Positions 56,466-63,650 of a DNA stretch of 64,000 bases are shown here, one piece after another. A program made the position numbers and the translations under genes. Under the pieces are notes generated by a model that saw only the letters and a program-made list of their open reading frames with translations, was not told the DNA's origin and made no database searches. The stretch comes from CAVPUA01 sp963828015 (GTDB lineage Bacteria; Actinomycetota; Actinomycetes; Mycobacteriales; Jatrophihabitantaceae). The stretch spans positions 1,178,001 to 1,242,000 of the forward strand of contig CAWHCD010000006.1 in assembly GCA_963828015.1 (NCBI GenBank), in the 5' to 3' direction. Each line of letters starts with the position of its first letter. Positions within the stretch are counted from its first letter, which is position 1.

Positions 56466-58402
56466 CAAGCCCGACCATCGAACGGATGCGCAAGCCGAGT
56501 GGCCGAACCGTCGGGCAGGCGCAGGACGTCGTAGAAGAACCCGTCCTCCTCGTCCCACATCTCATCCGGCGTCTGGCCGACCCGGTCCATCGCGCCGGCG
56601 ATCTGGAAGAAGTGCTGTACGAACTTCAGGGCCAGATCCTCATAGCTCGGGTCGCTGCTGGCCAACTCGATCGAGAGCTCGAGCATGTTCTGGCTGAACA
56701 GCGCCATCCAGGCCGTGCCGTCGGCCTGCTCGAGCTGGCCCCCGGTCGGCAGGGGCGCGCTGCGGTCGAACACCCCGATGTTGTCCAGGCCGAGGAAACC
56801 GCCCTCGAACAGGTTGCGCCCGGAGGGGTCCTTGCGATTGACCCACCAGGTGAAGTTGACGAGCAGCTTCTTGAAGGAGTTCCGGAGGAAGTCCAAGTCG
56901 TCGCCGCCATGATCGTGCGGCGCGGCGTTGTGCGCGAAGAGAGTTGCCCAGGCGTGCACCGGCGGGTTGACGTCGCCGAAGTTCCATTCATAGGCCGGGA
57001 GCTGACCGTTGGGATGCAGGTAGACGTCGGACAGCATCAGCTCGATCTGCCCGCGGGTGAAAGCGGGGTCGACCATGCTCAGCGGCACGCAGTGGAAGGC
57101 CAGATCCCAGGCGGCGTACCAGGGGTACTCCCACTTGTCGGGCATCGAGATGACGTCCCCGTTGACCATGTGGAACCACTGCATGTTCCGGAGTTGCCGT
57201 GACGGCGCACGCAACGGATGCGCCTGGTGTTCCTGCAGCCACAGATCGACGTCGAAGTAGTAGTACTGCTTGCTCCACAGCATCCCGGCCAAAGCCTGGC
57301 GCATTACCGCGGCGGCATCGGGGCTGACCCGGGCCGGGGTGAGCGCACCGTAGAACTCGTCGGCCTCGCTGCGCCGAGCCGCCACGGTCGCGTCGAACTC
57401 GGCACCGAGCAGCCCGCCCGTCGGCGCGGGCGCGTCCGCGCGTCGCAGCCGCAGCTTGACCGTCTCCGAGCCACCGGCCGGCACCTGCAGCAGATGATGA
57501 GCGGCCGCCTTGGTTCCTTCCCGCGCCGGATTGACCGCCTCGAGCCGTCCATCGACCACATAGTCGTTGATGCCGTCCTTCACGAACGGGGTCAGGTTGG
57601 TGCCGCCGAAGAGCTTGACCGCGTTCGTCTCGTTCTCGGTGAACAGCCATGACGCCTGCTCCGACGCGGTGATCGCCCAATCCCCCAACACGTGGTGATG
57701 GGCATCGATCCGGCCGTCGGTCGCCGCCTTGAGGTGCGGGCGTTCAGTGAGTCCGTTGAACCAGGTGTTGCGGTACCAGGCGGTGGGCAGCACGTGTAAC
57801 GCAGCGCTCTCGGGTCCCCGGTTGTGCACCGTGACCAGCATCAGGATGTCTTCCGGGTCGGCCTTGACGTACTCCACCTCGACATCGAAATAGCGGTCGT
57901 CGTCGAAGATCCCGGTGTCGATGAGTTCGTATTCCTGCTCCAACTTCGACCGGCTCTTGTTGGTCCTTACGAGGTCGTCGTAGGGGTAGGGCGCCTGCGG
58001 GTACTTGTAGAGCATCCGCATGTAAGAGTGGGTAGGAGTGTTGTCGAGGTAGAAGTAGTACTCCTTCACGTCCTCGCCATGGTTGCCCTCGGAGTTGGTG
58101 AGGCCGAACATGCGCTCCTTCAGGATGGGGTCCACGCCATTCCAGAGGGCCAGCGACAGGCACAGGAGCTGGCGATCATCGCTGACCCCGGCCATGCCGT
58201 CCTCGCCCCACCGGTAGGTGCGGGAGCGCGACTGCTCGTGGGTGAAGTAGTTCCAGGCATCGCCATCGAGGCTGTAGTCCTCGCGCACGGTGCCCCATTG
58301 ACGCTCGCTCAGATAGGGGCCGAATCGTCGCCACGGAACCCCGTTCACGTCCGCATCCCGTAGCCGGGCGCCCTCGACGGTGGCGTCCATGTCAATGGTC
58401 AT
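56465..58402 (-). CDS. 5' part of a frameshifted MGH1-like/GH63-type glucosidase gene
   Basis: A 645-residue frame from ATG 58402 (GGGGA five bases upstream; a GTG at 58414 is alternative). It has FGPYLSERQWGTVREDYS, NYFTHEQSRSRTYRWGEDG, QWFHMVNGDVISMPDKWEYP, WYAAWDLAFHCVPLSMVDP and FEGGFLGLDNIGVFDRSAPL, motifs of bacterial glucosidase/mannosylglycerate-hydrolase-like enzymes of the GH63 clan. It ends early after VLRLPDGSATRL when the frame shifts; the expected next residues, RIRSMVGL, appear in a third frame for eight codons, then the 3' part continues. Without the last third, which completes the barrel, the product is probably inactive. Confidence 0.85.
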   Translation of the reverse strand: MTIDMDATVEGARLRDADVNGVPWRRFGPYLSERQWGTVREDYSLDGDAWNYFTHEQSRSRTYRWGEDGMAGVSDDRQLLCLSLALWNGVDPILKERMFGLTNSEGNHGEDVKEYYFYLDNTPTHSYMRMLYKYPQAPYPYDDLVRTNKSRSKLEQEYELIDTGIFDDDRYFDVEVEYVKADPEDILMLVTVHNRGPESAALHVLPTAWYRNTWFNGLTERPHLKAATDGRIDAHHHVLGDWAITASEQASWLFTENETNAVKLFGGTNLTPFVKDGINDYVVDGRLEAVNPAREGTKAAAHHLLQVPAGGSETVKLRLRRADAPAPTGGLLGAEFDATVAARRSEADEFYGALTPARVSPDAAAVMRQALAGMLWSKQYYYFDVDLWLQEHQAHPLRAPSRQLRNMQWFHMVNGDVISMPDKWEYPWYAAWDLAFHCVPLSMVDPAFTRGQIELMLSDVYLHPNGQLPAYEWNFGDVNPPVHAWATLFAHNAAPHDHGGDDLDFLRNSFKKLLVNFTWWVNRKDPSGRNLFEGGFLGLDNIGVFDRSAPLPTGGQLEQADGTAWMALFSQNMLELSIELASSDPSYEDLALKFVQHFFQIAGAMDRVGQTPDEMWDEEDGFFYDVLRLPDGSATRLAHPFDGRA

Positions 58403-58470
58403 GCCAGTCCCCACAGTTCTCTAAGACCAGCCCGGCACAACGTTCCCCGGCGTGACTATACGACGCCGAC

Positions 58471-59697
58471 TCAGCAGCCAACCGGCGCCGTCCCACCGGC
58501 ATCCGGCGTCGGGTCGGCGGACGGGATCGCTGCCGAGGAGGGCGGCGCAGTTGACGGCGTCGGGCTCGCGTCGGCGGCGTCTGTTGTGGGAGTTGCGGTT
58601 GGTGTCGGGGCGCAGTTGGCGGCGGTCGATGTCGTCACCGGGGTCGGGGTCGGCGTCGCACTCGTCGGGCCCGAGGGGGTCGCCGTCGTCGGAGTCGGAG
58701 TGGGCGCGGCCGGGGCGCTCGTCAACGCCGGCGGGGCGCCCGCATTGGCCGGAGGAAGCATGGGAGCGCTGCTCGGTTCGGACGACGCGGCTCCCGGGGC
58801 CGGCGCGGCCAGCAGTGGATTGCCGTTGGCATAGGCGGTCTCCAATGCCAGCACGGTGGCGACGTAGCTGTCGGAGTGGTTGTAGGCAAAAACCGCCTGC
58901 TGTTGGCCGGCCGCCGTGGTGAGGTCTCCCCCGGCGGCGCAGAGATACCGCGCGGCCGTCAGGGCAGCGTCGCCGATGTTGAACGGGTCGGCCGTGGGAT
59001 GCCCGGAAGCGGGTATTCCGTAGAGCAGCCAGGTCGACGGGATGAACTGCATCGGCCCGACCGCATGGTCATAGACCGGGTCGGCGTCGAGCGTGACCCC
59101 GAAGGGGGTCGCCGGGATCAGCGCCGTACCCACCCCGTTCAAGGCCGGCCCGATGATGTGCGGAGTCGACGACCCGTCGGCGGCCAGGCTCGCCCCGCCG
59201 AAGCGGCCATGGTCGGACTCGACTCGCCCGATCGCGGCCAGCAGGGTCCAGTGCACCCCGCAGCCGGGCGCCACGGTGGCGTAGCGCAGGGCCGCATATT
59301 GGTACGCGGCCAGGGCGACCACCGGGATCCCGCCCGATGCCAGTTGCGGAATCGACACCGCGGATGGGCTGGCCGTCGCCGCGGGCGCGACCGTGGTCGT
59401 GCTCCCCGCAGACGTCGTCGGGGCGAACGTTTGAATCTCGATCGAGGACGTCGCCGCCCAGCGGGCGGCGAGATCGTCGCCGGTGGCCACGGTCGGTGCA
59501 GAGGTGGGGGCACTGGCGCTCGCCCGGCGACCGGAGTTGTCCCCCGGCGCGAACACCGCAACCGCCGTCGCCAGCACCAACGCCGCGATGGCCAGGCGCA
59601 GACCGGTACTGCCTAGATCCGCATGCTGCGCCGCATGCCGACTTCCCCCGCCCCGATGGGAGGCACTGCGCTTCGGGGCTCGATGCTGGACGCCCAC
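58471..59697 (-). CDS. Membrane-anchored lytic transglycosylase-like protein (SLT domain)
   Basis: A 408-residue protein. A short basic N-terminus and one membrane segment (GLRLAIAALVLATAVAVFA) precede a Ser/Thr/Ala linker. The SLT/MltB-like domain lies at about residues 140-290: HWTLLAAIGRVESDHGRFGG with the catalytic Glu, AVGPMQFIPSTWLLYG, DAALTAARYLCAAGG and AVFAYNHSDSYVATVLALE. The last ~115 residues are Pro/Thr/Ala/Ser-rich low complexity and end in Cys. It should cleave peptidoglycan outside the membrane. GTG 59697 starts 85 bases inside the 3' end of the HNH frame on the same strand. Confidence 0.87.
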   Translation of the reverse strand: MGVQHRAPKRSASHRGGGSRHAAQHADLGSTGLRLAIAALVLATAVAVFAPGDNSGRRASASAPTSAPTVATGDDLAARWAATSSIEIQTFAPTTSAGSTTTVAPAATASPSAVSIPQLASGGIPVVALAAYQYAALRYATVAPGCGVHWTLLAAIGRVESDHGRFGGASLAADGSSTPHIIGPALNGVGTALIPATPFGVTLDADPVYDHAVGPMQFIPSTWLLYGIPASGHPTADPFNIGDAALTAARYLCAAGGDLTTAAGQQQAVFAYNHSDSYVATVLALETAYANGNPLLAAPAPGAASSEPSSAPMLPPANAGAPPALTSAPAAPTPTPTTATPSGPTSATPTPTPVTTSTAANCAPTPTATPTTDAADASPTPSTAPPSSAAIPSADPTPDAGGTAPVGC

Positions 59698-60476
59698 GCT
59701 CCGCCGATCTCGTGTTCTGGTTGACCCAGTGACGCTAACGGCCAGAACGGGCCAGGACCGGTCTCGATCTGGATGTTTGAACGCTGCTCACCGCCGCGAC
59801 ACCTCGTCAACTCGATGTCGACGGTGTCGTGCAGGGTGTTGCGGCGGGGTGTTTGGTCGGGGTCGATCTGGGTGGGTGGGGTGTAGTGGGGGGTGCCGTT
59901 GATCATGGTGGGGGTCCAGTCGTTGAAGTCGAGGTTTTGGTGGTGTCGGGGGCAGAGTAGGGCGCCGTTGTCGACGCAGGTTCGGCCGCCGTGGGCCCAG
60001 GGTGTGACGTGGTTGATTTCGCACCAGAGGGCGGGGGTGTCACAGCCGGGCCAGGTGCAGCCTTTGTCGCGGGCGTAGATGGCGCAGCGTTGTGGGCTGC
60101 GGAAGAGGCGGTGGGCGGTGCCGTAGGCGAGGATCTCCGTCGCGTGGCCGATGACGACGGGGACGATGAGTGGGTCGCCGCCGGCGATCTGTTTGGCTTG
60201 GGTGACGGAGATGAGGGATCCGTGGCCGGTGGTGATCAGCCCGGTGTCGGAGTCCCATTGGTCGACGGTGGCGGTGAGCAGCACGGTGGCGACGGTGCCG
60301 GCGACGTCGGGGAGGTCTTTGGCTCGCAGGACCAGCCGCAGTGCGGCTTCGAACCCGTCGTGGCGGCGTTCGGCGGGCGTGCGCGGGTCGGGGGTGCCAT
60401 CGACGGCCGGCGCGGGTCCGGCGAGGGCGTCCAAGGATGCGAGGAGCACCTGCGTACAGGGTGCGGTCAGTTCACC
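59613..60476 (-). CDS. 3' (HNH nuclease) part of a frameshifted DUF222-HNH gene
   Basis: From 60476 this frame reads GELTAPCTQVLLASLDALAG and continues through DVAGTVATVLLTATVDQWDS to the HNH site: IYARDKGCTWPGCDTPALWC, EINHVTPWAHGGRTCVDNGA and LLCPRHHQNLDFNDW. This is the C-terminal half of the 13E12/DUF222 HNH endonuclease family. The last ~60 residues are non-conserved and overlap the transglycosylase start. The coding strand is extremely C/A-rich in 59800-60100. It is one base out of frame with the DUF222 half. Confidence 0.85.
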   Translation of the reverse strand, partial: GELTAPCTQVLLASLDALAGPAPAVDGTPDPRTPAERRHDGFEAALRLVLRAKDLPDVAGTVATVLLTATVDQWDSDTGLITTGHGSLISVTQAKQIAGGDPLIVPVVIGHATEILAYGTAHRLFRSPQRCAIYARDKGCTWPGCDTPALWCEINHVTPWAHGGRTCVDNGALLCPRHHQNLDFNDWTPTMINGTPHYTPPTQIDPDQTPRRNTLHDTVDIELTRCRGGEQRSNIQIETGPGPFWPLASLGQPEHEIGGAWASSIEPRSAVPPIGAGEVGMRRSMRI

Positions 60477-61101
60477 CGTCGACGTGGGAGGAGCCGTCGG
60501 CGCGCTGGGCGACGGTGAATCCGCGATGCTGGTGCCGGTAGCGCTCATCGCGCAGGGTGCCGTCGGGGTCGAGGTGATCCAGATACCGGCGCCCGAGTTT
60601 GGTCAGCTGGCTTGGGTCGAACGTGCGGGCCGACGCGACCAGATCCGCTTCCACCCGCTCGTCGTACTCGGCGGCGATCTCATCGGGAAGCTTGTTGACC
60701 GCATCGATGATCACCTTCGCGTGCGCAGCCGACAGCTCCCCGGCCGCCTCAGCCGCGGCAGTCACCGCGAAGATCGGCTCCAACACTTCACCGGTCAGTC
60801 CCCGGCGCGGGGCCAGCTCCGCCGCCAAGGCAACCTCACGCCGCGCCACCGCCGGCGCGGCATTCCACAACTCCCGCAACAAGGCGACCGTGTCACGGTG
60901 ACCCCGCTCCCGGGCCACACCCTGCGCGTCAAGGGCCGCGACCACCCGATGCCGCACCGCACCCAAACGGCGCTCCACGACCTGCGAGCGGCGCGCCACC
61001 TGCAGCAACGTCTCGCCATCACAGGCGTAGACGTCGACCGCCAGGAGCTGATCGACGGCGGCATCGAGCCGGCCGATCAACTCAACGGGATTATCGAACA
61101 T
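60472..61101 (-). CDS. 5' (DUF222) part of a frameshifted DUF222-HNH gene, SOS-controlled
   Basis: A 209-residue frame from ATG 61101 (MFDNPVELIGRLDAAVDQLL). It is the DUF222 domain typical of the actinobacterial 13E12 repeat proteins: GETLLQVARRSQVVERRLGA, VALLRELWNAAPAVARREVA, LSAAHAKVIIDAVNKLP and LTKLGRRYLDHLDPDG. It stops at GGG-TGA after SSHVDG exactly where the HNH half continues one base over. The mRNA should be leaderless: TAGAAT ends seven bases before the ATG, and a LexA-type box overlaps promoter and start codon. Several mycobacterial 13E12 genes are SOS-regulated. Confidence 0.87.
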   Translation of the reverse strand: MFDNPVELIGRLDAAVDQLLAVDVYACDGETLLQVARRSQVVERRLGAVRHRVVAALDAQGVARERGHRDTVALLRELWNAAPAVARREVALAAELAPRRGLTGEVLEPIFAVTAAAEAAGELSAAHAKVIIDAVNKLPDEIAAEYDERVEADLVASARTFDPSQLTKLGRRYLDHLDPDGTLRDERYRHQHRGFTVAQRADGSSHVDG

Positions 61102-61109
61102 AGATTCGA
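61094..61109. promoter_or_regulatory. LexA-type SOS box of the DUF222-HNH gene
   Basis: TCGAAC-ATAG-ATTCGA, one mismatch from TCGAAC-N4-GTTCGA. It covers the start codon (61101-61099) and touches the -10 of a leaderless promoter, an arrangement that would let LexA block transcription start. Confidence 0.75.
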
Positions 61110-61137
61110 TTCTACCGACCCAAGACGGACTGCGCAA
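61109..61137 (-). promoter_or_regulatory. Leaderless promoter of the DUF222-HNH gene
   Basis: On the minus strand TTGCGC (61137-61132), a 17-bp spacer and TAGAAT (61114-61109), then seven bases to ATG 61101. No ribosome-binding site precedes the ATG. Confidence 0.65.
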
Positions 61138-61273
61138 TCGAATTGCCAATATATAACAGGGAATTCTCTTGATCTTGAGCCCGGCATGGGGGTCGCGAAG
61201 TAACCCGAGAGCGCCAGCGAGCCAGCCGTAGGATCACCTCGTCGATGCCGCAGCTGAGCCTGAAAAGCAAAAC

Positions 61274-62860
61274 TCAGCTAGGCGCAGCCACTTCGGTCAG
61301 GTCCGTCGCCACCGGCGGCCGGTAGGAGTAGAAGTCCTGCCTGCGGACCAAGGCAAACGCGGCGACCGCACCGGCCGCGACGAGGATCGCGCCGACGAGC
61401 AGGATTACGTGCAGACCCGAGACGAACGCGTTATGCGCCGCTGGGACCAGGTTGGCCTGACCGGGAGCCGACGCGCCGACAGCGTGCACACCGGCCGTCG
61501 TGAGCACCCGGGCCAAGCCGGGAGCCGGATGCCCGAGCTGATCCCCGAGCGAGTTGGCTACCTGACGCTGGAAGATCGCTCCGAGCGCGGCGACGCCGGT
61601 GGCCAGCCCACCGATCCGGAAGGTGTTGCTGATGCCCGAGGCCATACCGCTGCGTTCGGGAGCGACCACGCCCAGGCCGGTGCGCGCGATCGCCGGATTG
61701 GCAATACCGATGCCGAAGCCGGTGAGCAGCAGCCCCGGAATGAGCACGACCCAGTCCGAGCTCCCGGTCACCACGAGCATGGCGGCCAGACCGGCGGCGG
61801 TGATCGCCAACCCGCTACCCAGCACGACGCGGGGGGCCATCTTCTCGGTGACCGACCGGAACGTGAGCGGCACGATGAAGCAGAGGACCGTGGATGGCAG
61901 CAGGCAGAGGCCGCCCTTGAGCGGAGAGAACCCCTGATCGTCCTGCAGATACAGCGTCAGGAACGGGTAGATCGCGAACATGCCGGCGCCGATGGCGAAC
62001 GTGCCGAGGGAGACCCCGGTGAACGCCGGTCGCCGAAACAGGCTCAGGTCGAACATCGGCCGACTCACGCGCAGTTCGACCAGGACGAACAGGATGAACA
62101 TGAGCGCGGACGCCGAGAAACAGATGACGGTCGACGCGCTGGTCCATCCCTCGGTGGTGGTGCGAATCAAACCGAACACGAGAAGGAACATGGCGCTGGA
62201 GAAGGTCGTGACCCCGGCCCCGTCCAGTTTGGTCGTGGCCGAGTCGGACACGTTGACCATGCGGGTCAAGGCCAGCCAGCCGGTGACGATGCCGATCGGG
62301 ACGTTGATGAAGAAGATCCAGCGCCAGCCGAGCCCGCTGGTGATGACGCCGCCGAACAGCGGACCGACGGCCACCGCCGCTCCGACAGTCGCGCCCCAGG
62401 CGGCAATCGCCTTGCCGCGCTCGATGCCTTGGAACTCCTGACCGATCAGGGCCAGACCGGTCGCGAACATCGCCGCGCCGCCGACGCCCTGCAAGGCCCG
62501 GGCCCAGATGAGCAGCGTCGAGGTGGTGGCCACCCCGCAGAGAACGGACGCCAGCGTGAACACCCCGAGACCGATGAGGAAGACCCGCTTGCGGCCGAAG
62601 CGATCCGAGGTCGATCCCCAGGTCAATATGAGCGTAGCCAGCGCCACCGCGTAGGCGTCGATTACCCACTGCAGGTCGCTGAAGCTCGCACCGAGGTGGC
62701 GCTGGATCGTCGGTAGGGCTACCTGCACCACGGTGACGTCGACCAGCAGCATGAAGGTCGCGCCGCAGACCGCAATCAATGTCAGCCAACGCCGTTCCAG
62801 ACCGGCCCAGGCGCCGTCGCCCGCCGGACGGCCGGGGTCGTCGAGGTCGCTCGAGGCCAT
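61274..62860 (-). CDS. MFS drug/metabolite exporter (DHA2, EmrB/QacA type)
   Basis: A 528-residue 14-helix MFS protein: FMLLVDVTVVQVALPTIQRH in helix 1, WVIDAYAVALATLILTWGST, DRFGRKRVFLIGLGVF (motif A), LQGVGGAAMFATGLALIG and GPLFGGVITSGLGWRWIFFI (motif C region). It should export drugs or metabolites by proton antiport. ATG 62860 shares a base with the stop of the preceding 60-residue gene (TGATG), so its translation probably depends on that gene. It is distinct from the MFS gene near 14.4 kb. Confidence 0.93.
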   Translation of the reverse strand: MASSDLDDPGRPAGDGAWAGLERRWLTLIAVCGATFMLLVDVTVVQVALPTIQRHLGASFSDLQWVIDAYAVALATLILTWGSTSDRFGRKRVFLIGLGVFTLASVLCGVATTSTLLIWARALQGVGGAAMFATGLALIGQEFQGIERGKAIAAWGATVGAAVAVGPLFGGVITSGLGWRWIFFINVPIGIVTGWLALTRMVNVSDSATTKLDGAGVTTFSSAMFLLVFGLIRTTTEGWTSASTVICFSASALMFILFVLVELRVSRPMFDLSLFRRPAFTGVSLGTFAIGAGMFAIYPFLTLYLQDDQGFSPLKGGLCLLPSTVLCFIVPLTFRSVTEKMAPRVVLGSGLAITAAGLAAMLVVTGSSDWVVLIPGLLLTGFGIGIANPAIARTGLGVVAPERSGMASGISNTFRIGGLATGVAALGAIFQRQVANSLGDQLGHPAPGLARVLTTAGVHAVGASAPGQANLVPAAHNAFVSGLHVILLVGAILVAAGAVAAFALVRRQDFYSYRPPVATDLTEVAAPS

Positions 62861-63042
62861 CACGTGCGGGGCGCCGCCGCGGCGTTCGTCAGCGCGACCG
62901 CCAGTTCTCGAGCTGAGTCGGGGGTCAGATCGATCACCGTCGTCAAGCCGATCATCAGATGCACGACCTCGGTCTCGGTGTTCACGCTGACACCGACAAT
63001 GCGCCCGTCGACCGCGGTCACCTGCGCGTCCTCGTCAGCCAC
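62860..63042 (-). CDS. Small hypothetical protein (60 aa) coupled to the MFS exporter
   Basis: A 60-residue soluble protein: VTAVDGRIVGVSVNTETEVV, VIDLTPDSARELAVALTNAA, ending AAAPRT. Predicted beta-rich start and a helical end; no membrane segment and no family I recognise. GTG 63042 has AAGGAA seven bases upstream, a good ribosome-binding site. Its TGA overlaps the MFS ATG, which supports a real gene and a shared operon. Confidence 0.65.
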   Translation of the reverse strand: MADEDAQVTAVDGRIVGVSVNTETEVVHLMIGLTTVIDLTPDSARELAVALTNAAAAPRT

Positions 63043-63077
63043 AGTTGTGTTCCTTCCTCAGTGCCTCATGGGATCGA

Positions 63078-63605
63078 TCAATCATTGTGACTGGGCGGTG
63101 TCCACCCGGTGTAACCACTCGAGGCGACCGCGTCGGCCAGCCGGGCGCTGCTGTAGGTGAATACCTCGACCGGATCGAACTCCACCACCACCCGCCCCGG
63201 CGTGTTCATCAGCTCCATCTGCTGCTTGCGGGCCTCATCGCCCGGCGGCAGGGAGGAACGATCGAAGAACAGGGGCAGGAACCAGTTCAGCCGTTCCCGG
63301 TCCTCGTGCACGGTCGCCAACGTCTTGGCCGTCACCATGGCGCTCAGGATGGACGTGCCCTTGCTGTGCACCACGATGCAGCTCTGCGGCCGGGCCTTGA
63401 GCGCTCGGTAGCGTGCGCGGTGGGTCGTCATCGTGACCCAGAACTTGCGCTCGTGCCAGACGAACAGGTGTGGCATGCCGAGCGGCCAGCCGTCCTTGTT
63501 GGTCCAGAGGACGTCACAGGTCGACTGCTCGGCGAAGAGTTGTTCCTGGTCGGCATCGCTGAGGTTGAACATCGACACATCTTCAAGATTGCGTACCTCA
63601 GCCAT
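63078..63605 (-). CDS. Pyridoxamine 5'-phosphate oxidase-fold flavin/F420-binding protein
   Basis: A 175-residue split-barrel protein: DADQEQLFAEQSTCDVLWTN, GWPLGMPHLFVWHERKFWVT, MTTHRARYRALKARPQSCIV and GRVVVEFDPVEVFTYSSARL. The pattern fits PPOX-family proteins acting on or binding flavin-type cofactors; specific substrate unknown. The ATG at 63605 is preferred; a Met at residue 12 is an alternative. It lies 35 bp upstream of the 60-residue gene and may belong to the same operon. Confidence 0.82.
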   Translation of the reverse strand: MAEVRNLEDVSMFNLSDADQEQLFAEQSTCDVLWTNKDGWPLGMPHLFVWHERKFWVTMTTHRARYRALKARPQSCIVVHSKGTSILSAMVTAKTLATVHEDRERLNWFLPLFFDRSSLPPGDEARKQQMELMNTPGRVVVEFDPVEVFTYSSARLADAVASSGYTGWTPPSHND

Positions 63606-63650
63606 GCGGCGATCGTATCGATGGCCCCCGGAGGGCGCCAGACTGCGGCC

